Below, piece after piece: positions 29,287 to 38,970 of a stretch of DNA of 64,000 bases. Every line of letters starts with the position of its first letter. Position 1 is the first letter of the stretch. Under the pieces are notes generated by a model. The model was given only the letters and a program-made list of their open reading frames with translations. It had not been told where the DNA came from and made no database searches. Position numbers and translations under genes: made by a program. Source of the DNA: Lachnospiraceae bacterium (GTDB lineage Bacteria; Bacillota; Clostridia; Lachnospirales; Lachnospiraceae); NCBI GenBank assembly GCA_902363135.1, contig CABIZF010000001.1, positions 620,001 through 684,000 of the forward strand, read 5' to 3'.

Positions 29287-29886
29287 ATGAAAAAAGTAAA
29301 AAAGGGCAATTACGGCTATATCCGGTATGAGCGGAAGAAGCGTCTGCTTGTGACACTGATGATGTTTGCGATTCCGCTTGTCATCTATGTAACCGGCTAT
29401 ATTCAGACAAAAACACGGTTGAATTTGTTTACATTTGTTGCAATTTTAGGCTGTCTTCCGGCGAGCCGGTCGATGGTAGGCCTGATTATGATTTTTATGC
29501 AAAAGCCGGTCGGACAGGAGCAGTATGAACGGGAACAGAAAGCGGCAGGAAGTCTGTTGGCAGGCTATGAGATGATCTTTACAGCTTATGAGCACACGAC
29601 GCTGGTCACGGCACTGGTCATCTGTGGCGCGCATGTCGTCTGCCATACGATGGATGACAAGATGGATCCGGCCAGCCTTGAAAAACATATTTCCAGGCTG
29701 CTGGCCGCGAATGGATTTTCTGATGCGCAGGTAAAAGTACTAAAGGATGAAAAGACCTACCTGCAGCGCGTCGCAGATCTGAACCGGAAGCAGGAGCAGC
29801 TGCGCGGCACCGAAATGGATCCGAACCATCCGACATGGACATATGAGGAAGGAATCTACCAGACCCTGCTAGCGATATGCCTCTAA
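29287..29886 (+). CDS. Hypothetical membrane protein, 199 aa
   Basis: A 199-residue protein with two adjacent transmembrane helices (about 20-38 and 43-72) after a basic N-terminus, then a soluble domain of about 125 residues. I do not recognise a named family. The soluble part is mixed alpha/beta (TTLVTALVICGAHVVCHTM) with charged helices. AAAGGAG lies 7 bases upstream and the gene is 20 bases after the YgiQ gene, so it probably ends that operon. Topology suggests an anchored cytoplasmic domain. Confidence 0.7.
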   Translation: MKKVKKGNYGYIRYERKKRLLVTLMMFAIPLVIYVTGYIQTKTRLNLFTFVAILGCLPASRSMVGLIMIFMQKPVGQEQYEREQKAAGSLLAGYEMIFTAYEHTTLVTALVICGAHVVCHTMDDKMDPASLEKHISRLLAANGFSDAQVKVLKDEKTYLQRVADLNRKQEQLRGTEMDPNHPTWTYEEGIYQTLLAICL

Positions 29887-29905
29887 CAGTTCTGTGCAGC
29901 AGCAA

Positions 29906-29941
29906 CCTGCAAAGGCAGGCATTGCCAAATTTATTTGGCAA
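29906..29941 (+). other. Paired hairpins between the membrane protein and the RluA gene
   Basis: CCTGC-aaag-GCAGG (29906-29919) is followed by TTGCCAAAT-tt-ATTTGGCAA (29922-29941). TTGCCAA recurs unpaired at about 29950. No T-run follows, so this is not a clear terminator. Confidence 0.5.
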
Positions 29942-29973
29942 AGACTGTATTGCCAATTTTATAAGGAAAAGCT

Positions 29974-31020
29974 ATGAAAGAATTTATTATCACCAGAAAC
30001 GAGGCCGGTCAGCGCGCAGACAAACTGCTTGTCAAATATCTGAAGGAAGCCCCGAAAAGCTTTCTTTACAAAATGATGCGGAAGAAGAATATCACGCTGA
30101 ACGGAAAAAAGATACAGGGAAACGAGCAGCTATCCGAAGGCGATGTGCTCCGGCTGTTTCTGGCCGAAGAAACGATACAAAAATTTCAGGGGGAGGAGAG
30201 TGCCGCGAAAGCACAGGCACACAGTCCATCGCCCCGAATGCTGCCGAATCAGCAAAGGCAGAAGCTGGATATCATCTATGAGGATGCTGATATTTTATTG
30301 CTGAATAAGCCGGTCGGAATGCTTTCACAGAAAGCACAGCCGCAGGATGTTTCAGCGGTGGAATATCTCATCTCCTACTTACTGGAGAGCGGGCAGCTTA
30401 CCGGGGAGGAGCTTCAGCGCTTTCACCCGTCGGTCTGCAATCGTCTGGACCGGAATACAAGCGGAATATTGATTGCAGGAAAGAGTCTGCCGGGTCTGCA
30501 GCAGATGAGCGAATTGCTGCGTGACCGATCCCTGCACAAATATTATTGCTGCATTGTCAATGGGACGATGCGCGGTACAAAGCATCTGAAGGGCTATCTT
30601 GTGAAGGACCGTGCATCGAACCGCGTGACTATTCTGAACCAGCTGCCAGAGAAAGCTGCAAAGTCCCAGGATGCGCAGCCGATCGAGACAGTATACCGGG
30701 CTGTTGCGAGCCAGAAAGGACAGACCTTACTGGAGGTACTGCTTGTGACGGGACGCAGCCATCAGATCCGTGCTCATCTGGCCTCAATCGGGCATCCGAT
30801 TCTCGGAGATCCAAAATATGGTTCCGCTTCCTATAATAAAACGCAGCCGGGGCTGCGCGGTCAGCTATTGCATGCCTGGCGGCTGGAGTTTCCGGACGGG
30901 ACGGCAGCGTACAGCGGACAGACCTTTTTCGCACAGCCGCCAAAGCTGTTTGACCAGCTTTTTCCGGGCATGATTGCGGCAGAACAGCAGCGGCTTCTGA
31001 CACGCAGAAAGGACGGATGA
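29974..31020 (+). CDS. RluA family pseudouridine synthase
   Basis: A 348-residue enzyme with an N-terminal S4 domain (about 14-75) and an RluA/RluC-type catalytic domain. Conserved blocks: DIIYEDADILLLNKPVGML, then NRLDRNTSG with catalytic D159, and TGRSHQIRAHL. The usual HRLD motif reads NRLD, a variant I believe is not rare in Clostridia. Likely targets are uridines in 23S rRNA (RluC/RluD-like). AAGGAAAA lies before the start. The stop overlaps the recU start (ATGA). Confidence 0.9.
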   Translation: MKEFIITRNEAGQRADKLLVKYLKEAPKSFLYKMMRKKNITLNGKKIQGNEQLSEGDVLRLFLAEETIQKFQGEESAAKAQAHSPSPRMLPNQQRQKLDIIYEDADILLLNKPVGMLSQKAQPQDVSAVEYLISYLLESGQLTGEELQRFHPSVCNRLDRNTSGILIAGKSLPGLQQMSELLRDRSLHKYYCCIVNGTMRGTKHLKGYLVKDRASNRVTILNQLPEKAAKSQDAQPIETVYRAVASQKGQTLLEVLLVTGRSHQIRAHLASIGHPILGDPKYGSASYNKTQPGLRGQLLHAWRLEFPDGTAAYSGQTFFAQPPKLFDQLFPGMIAAEQQRLLTRRKDG

Positions 31021-31559
31021 CGGCTATGGCGACATGGAATACGAGGGGCTTGCGGGGATCGACCTTAGAGGAGCTGCTCAACCGCACGAATGAGATTTAT
31101 CTGGAAAAGGGACTTGCCCTGATCCAGAAGATTCCGACGCCGATCACTCCTCTTAAGATCGACAAAGAGCATCGCCATATTACATTGGCCTATTTTGAAC
31201 AGAAAAGTACGGTCGATTATATTGGGGCTGTGCAGGGAGTGCCGGTCTGCTTTGATGCGAAAGAATGCACGTCCGATACGTTTGCCCTGCAGAACATTCA
31301 TGCGCATCAGGTACAGTTTATGACAGATTTTGAAAAGCAGGGCGGAGTGGCATTTCTCGTGCTGTTTTTCAGTATGCGCAACGAACTGTTTTATCTGCCT
31401 TATCGGGATATGATGCGCTTCTGGAACCGGGCGAAGGAGGGCGGAAGAAAGAGCTTCCGCTATGTGGAGCTGGATCAGCATTATTATCTGGAGCCAAAAA
31501 ACGGTCTGCTGGTCCCATATTTAGACGGATTGCAGCGGGATCTTTCGCTTAGGGATTGA
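31017..31559 (+). CDS. recU: Holliday junction resolvase RecU
   Basis: A 180-residue RecU, slightly shorter than the Bacillus protein. It resolves Holliday junctions in Gram-positive bacteria. The nuclease core shows STVDYIGAV, then VCFDAKECTSDTF, which supplies the acidic and lysine residues, and NIHAHQVQFM. The start is uncertain: ATG 31017 overlaps the upstream stop, and ATG 31026 is possible. Usually recU neighbours a class A PBP gene; here it follows an RluA-type enzyme and its stop codon lies within the -35 box of the histidine operon promoter. Confidence 0.9.
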   Translation: MTAMATWNTRGLRGSTLEELLNRTNEIYLEKGLALIQKIPTPITPLKIDKEHRHITLAYFEQKSTVDYIGAVQGVPVCFDAKECTSDTFALQNIHAHQVQFMTDFEKQGGVAFLVLFFSMRNELFYLPYRDMMRFWNRAKEGGRKSFRYVELDQHYYLEPKNGLLVPYLDGLQRDLSLRD

Positions 31560-31584
31560 CAATTGTTTCTTTTTTTCATATAAT
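31556..31584 (+). promoter_or_regulatory. Consensus sigma-A promoter of the histidine operon
   Basis: TTGACA (31556-31561), 17 bp with a T-run, TATAAT (31579-31584): a perfect match to both boxes. The TGA stop of recU is embedded in the -35. Confidence 0.9.
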
Positions 31585-31586
31585 TT

Positions 31587-31649
31587 AGTGAACTATTTCG
31601 CGTAGTAGAGAATTATCACTGTACTACGATAAAGTGAAAGGGGATTCAC
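31587..31649 (+). promoter_or_regulatory. Leader of hisZ with overlapping hairpins
   Basis: The short leader (about 60 nt) can form mutually exclusive stems. CGTAGTA (31601-31607) pairs with TACTACG (31622-31628). TCACT (31616-31620) pairs with AGTGA (31633-31637) or AGTGA (31587-31591). GTGAA/TTCAC (31634-31638 with 31645-31649) puts the GGGG ribosome site in its loop. No T-box or histidine-rich leader peptide is present. Confidence 0.4.
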
Positions 31650-31651
31650 AG

Positions 31652-32830
31652 ATGCAGAAAATTTTACATACACCGGAGGGCGTGCGTGACATTTACAGCA
31701 AAGAATGCGAGCAGAAGCTTGTGCTGCAGGAAAAGCTGCATGCTATGATCCGATCATATGGCTATCAGGATATCGAGACGCCGACCTTTGAGTACTTTGA
31801 TGTATTCAGCAAGGAGATCGGTACGACGCCATCCAGAGAGCTATACAAGTTTTTTGACCGCGATGGCAATACGCTTGTACTCCGACCGGATTTTACGCCG
31901 TCGATCGCGCGTGCGGCATCGAAGTATTTTCGGAACAGCCCTGCTGCGGTGCGACTGACCTATCTGGGCAATACCTATATCAACAGCTCAAGCTACCAGG
32001 GACGCCTGAAGGAGACGACTCAGATCGGCGGAGAACTGATCGGAGATGACAGCGCAGATGCAGATGCTGAGATCATCGCACTGGTCGGTGAAATGCTGCA
32101 GTCCTGCGGGCTTTCAGAATTTCAGATCAGCCTCGGACATGTCGGGTTTTTCCGGGCGCTTGTAAAAGAAGCGGGGCTGGATGAGCAGACCGCTCTGGAG
32201 CTGAAGACATTGATCAAGAATAAAAATACATTCGGAGTGGAGAAGCTGCTCGCAAAGGCTGATATCAGTCCGGAGCTTAAAAAGCTTTTTGCTTCTCTGA
32301 CCAGTCTGTTTGGTACAGAGGAAGTACTGGATAAGGCTGCCGCTATGACGACGAATCCGGATGCGCAATCGGCGCTGGAGCGACTGCGCGAGATATGGCG
32401 GATTCTGAAGCTATATAAAGTGGAACAGTATGTTTCCTTCGACCTCGGTATGGTCAGCGGCTATATGTACTATACCGGAATCATGTTCCGGGGCTACACA
32501 TTCGGGACCGGAGATGCGATCATCAAGGGTGGTCGCTATGACGATCTGCTGCAGCATTTTGGGATGAATGCACCTGCGGTTGGCTTTGTAGCAGTCATCG
32601 ATCAGCTGTTGAACGCCTTAAGCCGTCAGAAGATCCGGCAGCAGATACCGGCGAATCACTGTATGATCCTTTATGAAGCAGAAAAGCTGCCTGAGGCGAT
32701 TGAGAAGGCATCGGAGCTTCGGGGGAGAGGTATTGATGTGGAGCTGGTGCGCATTACCGCCGGAAGATCCCGCGAGGCGTGCAGAGCCTATGCAAAAGCA
32801 AAGGACTGCGTGCTGGTGGTGGAACTGTAG
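31652..32830 (+). CDS. hisZ: ATP phosphoribosyltransferase regulatory subunit HisZ
   Basis: A 392-residue HisZ, a catalytically inactive relative of histidyl-tRNA synthetase that pairs with short-form HisG. It starts [14 protein letters not shown] and contains the class II synthetase-like [12 protein letters not shown], then [23 protein letters not shown]. Synthetase-like motif 3 appears in [17 protein letters not shown]. The anticodon-binding extension is short. ATG at 31652 follows AAAGGGG; a GTG at 31634 is less likely. Presence of HisZ agrees with the short HisG next door. Confidence 0.93.
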   Translation: MQKILHTPEGVRDIYSKECEQKLVLQEKLHAMIRSYGYQDIETPTFEYFDVFSKEIGTTPSRELYKFFDRDGNTLVLRPDFTPSIARAASKYFRNSPAAVRLTYLGNTYINSSSYQGRLKETTQIGGELIGDDSADADAEIIALVGEMLQSCGLSEFQISLGHVGFFRALVKEAGLDEQTALELKTLIKNKNTFGVEKLLAKADISPELKKLFASLTSLFGTEEVLDKAAAMTTNPDAQSALERLREIWRILKLYKVEQYVSFDLGMVSGYMYYTGIMFRGYTFGTGDAIIKGGRYDDLLQHFGMNAPAVGFVAVIDQLLNALSRQKIRQQIPANHCMILYEAEKLPEAIEKASELRGRGIDVELVRITAGRSREACRAYAKAKDCVLVVEL

Positions 32831-32937
32831 GGGATTTCTGCTGCAGACACCGGGTATTTCCGGACTCCGGCGGGAAAGCCGCCGTCGGCATGGACTGCCT
32901 GTTGCCTGTCAAGCAGAGGAGCATGGAGAGTGACAGA

Positions 32938-33603
32938 ATGGAAAAAGAGACACGCTATCTGACGTTTGCCCTCACAAAAGGGCGGCTTGCAAAGAAAACA
33001 CTGGAGCTTCTGGAACAGATCGGGATCACCTGCGAGGAGATGAAGGATCCGGATTCCAGAAAGCTGATTTTTGTAAATGAAGACCTAAAGATTCGTTTTT
33101 TTCTCGCGAAGGGACCGGACGTTCCAACGTATGTGGAGTACGGGGCTGCGGATATCGGTGTTGTCGGAAAGGATACGATAGTCGAAGAAGGCCGTAAAAT
33201 TTATGAAGTGCTGGATCTTGGCTTTGGTAAATGCCGAATGTGTGTTTGCGGGCCGAAGGAGGCAAAGGCACTGCTTGGCGGTCAGGAGCTGATCCGTGTG
33301 GCAACCAAGTACCCGAATATCGCAAAAGATTATTTTTATAACCAGCGTAACCAGACGGTCGAGATCATCAAGCTGAACGGCTCAATCGAGCTTGCACCGA
33401 TCGTCGGGCTCTCTGAGGTGATTGTGGATATCGTCGAGACCGGTTCAACCCTTCGGGAGAACGGACTGGAGGTACTCGAGGAGGTATGTCCGCTGTCGGC
33501 ACGGGTCGTGGTGAACCCGGTCAGCATGCGGATGGAAAATGAACGGATTACCCGGCTTCTGAACGAGCTGAATCGGATCGTTTCGGGGCCGGAGAAGAAT
33601 TGA
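32938..33603 (+). CDS. hisG: ATP phosphoribosyltransferase catalytic subunit, short form
   Basis: A 221-residue HisG of the short class, which needs HisZ. It catalyses the first step of histidine synthesis. Blocks: [44 protein letters not shown], and [14 protein letters not shown], the phosphoribosyl-diphosphate-binding region. Two starts are close: 32923 (MESDRM) and 32938 (MEKETR). I use 32938 because GGAGAG lies 7 bases upstream. The 107 bases after hisZ show no other gene. The stop overlaps the region before hisD closely. Confidence 0.93.
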   Translation: MEKETRYLTFALTKGRLAKKTLELLEQIGITCEEMKDPDSRKLIFVNEDLKIRFFLAKGPDVPTYVEYGAADIGVVGKDTIVEEGRKIYEVLDLGFGKCRMCVCGPKEAKALLGGQELIRVATKYPNIAKDYFYNQRNQTVEIIKLNGSIELAPIVGLSEVIVDIVETGSTLRENGLEVLEEVCPLSARVVVNPVSMRMENERITRLLNELNRIVSGPEKN

Positions 33604-33620
33604 GGCAGGGAGGAATCGTC

Positions 33621-34916
33621 ATGAAGCTTGTAACACTGACACAGGAGACAAAAAAGGATCTGCTGAACCATCTTTTAAAACGCAGCCCGAACAATTATGG
33701 CGCATTTGAGGAGCGGGTGCAGGCGATCATTCAGGAAGTGCGTGCGAAAGGTGATGAGGCGCTTTTTGCATACACGAAGCAGTTTGACAAAGTGGAGCTC
33801 ACGGCAGAGACGATCCGTGTGACGCCGGAGGAAATCGAGGAGGCATACCGCGAGGTGGAGCCGTCTCTTTTAGATGTCATCCGCAAATCACTTGTCAACA
33901 TTCGCAGCTATCATGAGAAGCAGAAAAAATACAGCTGGTTTGATACGACGGAGAATGGTACGATCCTTGGACAGAAGGTGACACCGCTTGGAACTGTCGG
34001 GGTCTATGTACCGGGGGGAAAGGCCGTTTACCCGTCTTCGGTTCTGATGAATGTCGTCCCGGCCAAGGTCGCAGGCGTCGGACGGATCGTTATGACGACG
34101 CCGCCCGGGAGAGACGGAAAGATTCCGGCATCCACACTCGTAGCGGCGCATGAGGCCGGAACAGATGAGATTTATAAGGTCGGCGGTGCTCAGGCGATCG
34201 CAGCCTTAGCCTATGGCACGGAGAGTATTCCGAAGGCAGACAAGATCACAGGACCGGGCAATATTTACGTTGCGCTGGCAAAGCGTGCGGTCTATGGCCA
34301 TGTGAGCATTGATTCTGTAGCAGGGCCGAGCGAAATCCTTGTACTGGCCGATGAGACGGCGACTCCGCGCTATGTGGCGGCAGACCTTCTCTCACAGGCT
34401 GAGCACGATGAGATGGCCTCCGCGATCCTTGTCACGACAAGTAAAACGCTGGCAGAAGAGGTATTAAAGGAGATCGACGGATTTTTAAAGGAGCTTTCCA
34501 GAGCGGAGATCATTCAGAAGTCTCTGGATCAGTACGGTTTTATCCTGCTGGCTGACAATATGGCCAATGCGATTGATGCAGTAAATGCGATTGCATCCGA
34601 GCATCTGGAGATCGTGACAGCGAATCCGTTTGAGGTCATGACAAAGGTGCGCAACGCAGGTGCAATCTTCATCGGTGAGTACAGCAGCGAGCCGCTCGGT
34701 GACTATTTTGCAGGACCGAACCATGTGCTGCCGACGAATGGCACGGCGAAATTTTTCTCTGCACTTTCCGTCGATGATTTTATTAAAAAATCAAGCATCG
34801 TATATTATTCAAGAGAAGCACTTGAACCGATTCATGAGGATATCATTGCATTTGCAGAGGCAGAGAAGCTGACGGCACATGCGAATTCAATCCGAGTACG
34901 GTTTGAACGCAGATAG
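33621..34916 (+). CDS. hisD: Histidinol dehydrogenase
   Basis: A 431-residue HisD, normal length, oxidising histidinol to histidine with two NAD+ in the last two steps of the pathway. Signature region GPSEILVLADETATPRYVAA, the zinc/substrate segment LLSQAEHDEMASAIL, and GPNHVLPTNGTAK near the end are present. GGGAGG precedes ATG 33621. Followed by a hairpin and hisB. Confidence 0.96.
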   Translation: MKLVTLTQETKKDLLNHLLKRSPNNYGAFEERVQAIIQEVRAKGDEALFAYTKQFDKVELTAETIRVTPEEIEEAYREVEPSLLDVIRKSLVNIRSYHEKQKKYSWFDTTENGTILGQKVTPLGTVGVYVPGGKAVYPSSVLMNVVPAKVAGVGRIVMTTPPGRDGKIPASTLVAAHEAGTDEIYKVGGAQAIAALAYGTESIPKADKITGPGNIYVALAKRAVYGHVSIDSVAGPSEILVLADETATPRYVAADLLSQAEHDEMASAILVTTSKTLAEEVLKEIDGFLKELSRAEIIQKSLDQYGFILLADNMANAIDAVNAIASEHLEIVTANPFEVMTKVRNAGAIFIGEYSSEPLGDYFAGPNHVLPTNGTAKFFSALSVDDFIKKSSIVYYSREALEPIHEDIIAFAEAEKLTAHANSIRVRFERR

Positions 34917-34917
34917 G

Positions 34918-34968
34918 CATCCCCCTGCTTCAAGCGCACGGAGTACTAAGCGGCGGGTGAGGGGGATG
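34918..34968 (+). other. Intercistronic hairpin between hisD and hisB
   Basis: CATCCCCCT (34918-34926) pairs perfectly with AGGGGGATG (34960-34968). The left side CCCCTGCTTCAA resembles element C at 8551 and 61752, so this may be a degenerate copy. No T-run follows, so read-through into hisB is expected. Confidence 0.6.
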
Positions 34969-35009
34969 GGACGATACAGGAATGTCGGCAAAGGAAGAGG
35001 AGAAATGAG

Positions 35010-35600
35010 ATGGAACATCGGATTTCACAGATAGAGCGAGTGACAAAGGAGACACAGATTCGCATCCGACTGGATCTGGATGGATCCGGACAGGCAAATA
35101 TACATACCGGGATCGGATTTTTTGACCATATGTTGAATGGATTTGCGCGCCACGGATTGTTTGATCTGGATGTGGAGGTGACGGGCGATCTGGAGGTGGA
35201 CTGCCATCACACGATTGAGGATACCGGAATTGTACTTGGGCAGGCAATCCGCGAGGCAGTCAAAGACAAGAAGGGAATCCGCCGTTATGGCAGTCAGATC
35301 CTTCCGATGGATGAGGTTCTGGTGCTTTGCGCAATCGATTTGAGCGGCAGACCGTATTACCGTTCAGATGCGGTATTTACAGTGGAGCGGATCGGCGATC
35401 TGGATACGGAGACGGTGCGGGAATTTTTCTATGCCGTTTCCTACTCTGCAGCGATGAATCTGCATTTTAAAATGCTCTCTGAAGGGAACAATCACCATAT
35501 GGCAGAGGGGATGTTCAAAGCATTTGCCAAGGCACTGGATATGGCGACCGGATATGATCCGCGCATTACAGATGTGCTTTCCACAAAGGGAAGCCTGTAA
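35010..35600 (+). CDS. hisB: Imidazoleglycerol-phosphate dehydratase
   Basis: A 196-residue monofunctional HisB dehydratase. Metal-binding histidines are in [17 protein letters not shown] and [13 protein letters not shown], all intact. It converts imidazole glycerol phosphate to imidazole acetol phosphate. Starts [16 protein letters not shown] after GAGGAG. The phosphatase half seen in enteric HisB is absent, as expected. Confidence 0.96.
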   Translation: MEHRISQIERVTKETQIRIRLDLDGSGQANIHTGIGFFDHMLNGFARHGLFDLDVEVTGDLEVDCHHTIEDTGIVLGQAIREAVKDKKGIRRYGSQILPMDEVLVLCAIDLSGRPYYRSDAVFTVERIGDLDTETVREFFYAVSYSAAMNLHFKMLSEGNNHHMAEGMFKAFAKALDMATGYDPRITDVLSTKGSL

Positions 35601-35619
35601 GAGAAAGGCAGGGGACGAT

Positions 35620-36936
35620 ATGAGCTTTAAAGAACTGGCAGTGCCGGTTTATCTGAAAGATGGAAAGGCACTGCAGCGCCCGGAAGGCGGGATGCTCGCA
35701 GGTGGCGAGGATGTAGCAGCACTTGCAGTGGATTACAGCAACTATGGGGCTGATGCGATTATCCTGTATGATTTTTCAAATGGAGACGCTGAGCATGACA
35801 TGGCACTCCACCGGATCAAAGAGATGGCACAGGCCGTTGATATTCCGGTATTTGGAGGCGGAAATATCAAACGGATGGAGGATGTGAAAAAGCTGATCTA
35901 TGCGGGCTGTCAGAAGGTATTTCTGAATTACGCGAAGGAGTCCAATATTGAGCTGACGCATGAGGTCTCCGGAAAATTCGGAAAAGAAAAAATAATGGCA
36001 AGTGTTCGCTGCAAGGAGGCACTCATTGAGGCATTCAGTCATGCGCAGCTGCTTGGAGGAATTCTTTTGCCGTATGCCCTGGCAGATGCGGCATATCAGA
36101 AGACCAAGGAGCTTCCGAAGGAGGATTGTCCGGGACTGATTTTTACAGAAAGCATTCCGGATGGCTGGAGTGGAGATGCTGTAGCACCGGAAAAAGCACT
36201 TGCAGCGGAAGCCTGCGTCGGAATTTGCGAGGATGTTTTTCGGAAGAAGGGCTTTGATTTCATGGCACTGAAGCATGAACTGAAGGAGAAAGGCATTGCG
36301 ATGAACACGTATGAGGCGTCGGTCTCCTTTGATGATCTGAAACAAAACAGCGACGGATTGCTTCCGGTTGTTGTGCAGGACTACAAGACACAGGAGGTTC
36401 TAATGGTCGCATACATGAACCGTGAGGCCTTTGAGACGACGGTCCGCACCGGACGCATGACCTATTTCAGCCGAAGCAGACAGGAGTTATGGATCAAGGG
36501 GCTGACATCCGGACATTTTCAGTATGTCAAAGAGCTGAGGATCGACTGCGACAATGATACGCTCCTGGCGAAGGTACACCAGATCGGTGCAGCCTGCCAT
36601 ACGGGCAACCGCAGCTGCTTTTACCGACCGATTCTGAAAAAAGAGTACGACGATACCAATCCGCTGAAAGTATTTGAAGATGTCTATGCAGTCATTCAGG
36701 ACCGAAAGGTGCATCCAAAGGAGGGGTCTTATACAAACTATCTGTTTGATAAAGGCATTGATAAGATCCTGAAAAAGGTTGGCGAGGAGGCGACGGAGAT
36801 CGTTATCGCAGCAAAGAATCCGGATCCGGAAGAAATCAAGTATGAGATTTCAGATTTTCTGTATCATGTCATGGTACTGATGGCAGAACGCGGCGTCAGC
36901 TGGGCGGATATCACAAAGGAGCTGGCGAGAAGATAG
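35620..36936 (+). CDS. hisIE: HisA/HisF-like domain fused to HisI-HisE
   Basis: A 438-residue three-part protein. Residues 1-235 resemble a HisA/HisF TIM barrel ([30 protein letters not shown]). Residues about 236-340 are phosphoribosyl-AMP cyclohydrolase HisI, with [21 protein letters not shown] and [10 protein letters not shown]. Residues about 345-438 are phosphoribosyl-ATP pyrophosphatase HisE ([14 protein letters not shown]). The HisI and HisE parts look active. In the barrel both catalytic aspartates of HisA/HisF are missing: the first position is Y11, and the second falls in IMASVRC (125-131). It would act in steps 2-3 of the pathway. Last gene of the his operon here; hisA, hisF, hisH and hisC are not in the window. 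Confidence 0.92.
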   Translation: MSFKELAVPVYLKDGKALQRPEGGMLAGGEDVAALAVDYSNYGADAIILYDFSNGDAEHDMALHRIKEMAQAVDIPVFGGGNIKRMEDVKKLIYAGCQKVFLNYAKESNIELTHEVSGKFGKEKIMASVRCKEALIEAFSHAQLLGGILLPYALADAAYQKTKELPKEDCPGLIFTESIPDGWSGDAVAPEKALAAEACVGICEDVFRKKGFDFMALKHELKEKGIAMNTYEASVSFDDLKQNSDGLLPVVVQDYKTQEVLMVAYMNREAFETTVRTGRMTYFSRSRQELWIKGLTSGHFQYVKELRIDCDNDTLLAKVHQIGAACHTGNRSCFYRPILKKEYDDTNPLKVFEDVYAVIQDRKVHPKEGSYTNYLFDKGIDKILKKVGEEATEIVIAAKNPDPEEIKYEISDFLYHVMVLMAERGVSWADITKELARR

Positions 36937-36960
36937 GCAGGATAATCAGGTGGAGGGAAT

Positions 36961-38598
36961 ATGAGAAGAAAAATTTTACTGGGGGTGTGTGCTATAGCAC
37001 TATTTGCCGGGGTATATGGGATTCCGGCGGACGCGGCCTTTGAGCCGGAGCTGGAGGCGGCCTATAATACGGCGGTACAGGGCCAGGACACTCTGGAAGG
37101 ACTGAATGTGTCTGTGACTGAGCGGACGGTTTCCTCTGCGACGAATCTGGCGGCGGAAAAGACGATGGAGTTAAAGGTATCCGGGATTCAGACAGATACA
37201 TTAAAGGCGGATATCCAGGTGAAGTCAGAAGAGACGGCCTCTGAGAGCTATTATACAGACGGCCATTACTATGCGGAGACATCCGACGGAAAGACGAAGC
37301 GGGAGATGGACCGGGCTTCCATCTGGCAGATGATTAATGCAAATACGTACCTGGATCTGACCAGTAACTATCTGAAAATGCTCTGTTCAGAGAAAAATAC
37401 GGATGGAAGCGTGACCTATCGCTTTGCAGCGACACCGGAGACGCTCAGCGACTATGCAAAAAAGCTGCTGCAGGGTGCGGGCAATGAGCAGGGGTTTGCG
37501 ATCGATTCGCTGCAGGGAACCATGCAGGTCGATACAGACGGGCATGTGACATCCCGCAGCATTCAGCTTGTTTATACAGTGACGCAGCAGGAACAGTCAG
37601 AGACGTTTCTGATGACGTCTGATGTGAAGTTTCATCAGCTCGGGGAGATTGTGGAGGTTGCCCTTCCTGATCTGTCCGGATATAAAGCACAGTCTGCAGA
37701 CAAGCCGGCAGAGACACTGACGCCGCTGGCCCGTACGGTCTATGTGAGCAGCGATGTCAATGTCCGGGCGGCCGGAGATCTCGGAGCGGCAATTTTAGGC
37801 GGGCTTTCAGCCGGGACTTCTGTAATGGAGACCGGATATACGAGTGACGGCTGGGTACAGGTACAGTATAACGGCGCGGCAGGCTACGTCTGGGGCGACT
37901 ATGTGACAACGACCCGTCCGGTAATCACAAAGGACGGAAGCGGAACCATGTATGCAACAGCAGAAGTCAATGTGCGCAGCACATATTCTTCGGATGGAAC
38001 GATTTATGGTACTCTCTCAAAGGGAACGGCAGTAGAGATCACCGGCACGACCGACAATGGCTGGGTGCGCGTAAAGTATAATGGCACGACAGCGTATGTG
38101 TATGCCGATTACCTTTCCTGGAAAGCGCCGATGGTGGATACCTATGTGAAGAATGGATACCAGAGCGGTACGGTCGTAGACGCATCGTTTGGTGTGCTCG
38201 TGATCCGCAGAGACGACGGCGGCGGAGAGATTACATTCAATACGACCTATGCGCAGCTGAATCTGAAGGATACGATCGAGACCGGAGACTGGGTAGAGGT
38301 ATCGTATTCCGGAGCAGGCGCACCGTATACCGCATCCACGGTAAATGACTACACCCGCCATGTGAATGCGGCCGAACCACAGAGTGTGAGCGCGGAAGGC
38401 GTCATCACAAGTCTGACACCGGACACGATGCAGATACTCGATACAAATGGCATTTGTCGTGAATTCGACCTTTCTGAGAGTGAATTCGAGATGGCAGACG
38501 GCCTGTATGAAGGAAAATATGTGATCGTTTACTGGATGTCCCGGACAAATGGTGCCGAGACAAAAGACATTCCGGCATTCCGGGTGCAGGGGGCATAA
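36961..38598 (+). CDS. Secreted protein with two SH3b domains
   Basis: A 545-residue exported protein. A signal peptide (1-25, cleavage after ADA) leads into an N-terminal domain of about 210 residues resembling LppX/LolA-like or DUF6612-type lipid-carrier folds, judged only from pattern. Two bacterial SH3 domains follow: about 258-320 (SSDVNVRAAGDLGA.. GYVWGDYV) and about 327-385 (TAEVNVRSTYSSDG.. AYVYADYLS). The last 160 residues form a beta-rich repeat-like region. SH3b domains often bind peptidoglycan, so it probably acts at the cell wall. It lies 24 bases after hisIE, with GGAGGG before the start. Confidence 0.8.
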   Translation: MRRKILLGVCAIALFAGVYGIPADAAFEPELEAAYNTAVQGQDTLEGLNVSVTERTVSSATNLAAEKTMELKVSGIQTDTLKADIQVKSEETASESYYTDGHYYAETSDGKTKREMDRASIWQMINANTYLDLTSNYLKMLCSEKNTDGSVTYRFAATPETLSDYAKKLLQGAGNEQGFAIDSLQGTMQVDTDGHVTSRSIQLVYTVTQQEQSETFLMTSDVKFHQLGEIVEVALPDLSGYKAQSADKPAETLTPLARTVYVSSDVNVRAAGDLGAAILGGLSAGTSVMETGYTSDGWVQVQYNGAAGYVWGDYVTTTRPVITKDGSGTMYATAEVNVRSTYSSDGTIYGTLSKGTAVEITGTTDNGWVRVKYNGTTAYVYADYLSWKAPMVDTYVKNGYQSGTVVDASFGVLVIRRDDGGGEITFNTTYAQLNLKDTIETGDWVEVSYSGAGAPYTASTVNDYTRHVNAAEPQSVSAEGVITSLTPDTMQILDTNGICREFDLSESEFEMADGLYEGKYVIVYWMSRTNGAETKDIPAFRVQGA

Positions 38599-38605
38599 AA
38601 AGATG

Positions 38606-38634
38606 TTGACAAAATCGGAAAGCAATGGTAGAGT
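38606..38634 (+). promoter_or_regulatory. Promoter of the leuA T-box leader
   Basis: TTGACA (38606-38611), 17 bp, TAGAGT (38629-38634), directly upstream of the T-box leader. Confidence 0.75.
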
Positions 38635-38639
38635 AAAAC

Positions 38640-38970
38640 TCAAAGCGAAAAGGAAAATGCGATGACGGGGAATAGTAAGCGCAGTTGTTTTTTTCAGAGA
38701 GATGCCGGATGGTGTGAGGCATCAAAAGCACTGAGTGGAACTCGCCCCTGAGCGGCTGCCCCAAATGGATCCGATGATGATTATCCGGCAACAGAGTAGG
38801 CGCAGACGGATCACCCGACCGTTACGCGGGCAGGATATAAGACAGAGCCGTTTCCGGCGTGTCCGTATCTGCAGAGTGCATGAGCGATCATGAATAAGAG
38901 TGGTACCGCGAAAGATTTGTCATCTTCCGTCTCTTGAGATCCGAAAGGATTTCAGGAGGCGGTTTTTTTA
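38640..38970 (+). promoter_or_regulatory. T-box riboswitch, leucine-type, upstream of leuA
   Basis: A leader of about 330 nt with the T-box core AAGAGTGGTACCGCG at 38896-38910. This sequence senses the uncharged tRNA acceptor end. A terminator follows: CCGTCTCTTGAGATCC pairs with GGATTTCAGGAGGCGG around a GAAA loop, then seven T (38927-38969). In the Stem I region, the specifier stretch GGAACTCGCCCC offers CUC, a leucine codon, in the expected context. Uncharged tRNA-Leu should stabilise the antiterminator and turn on leuA. Confidence 0.93.

Noticed and set aside
31585..31651. T-box or His-rich leader peptide before hisZ
   Set aside because: The leader is too short, lacks the GGTGGNACC core, and has no run of histidine codons.
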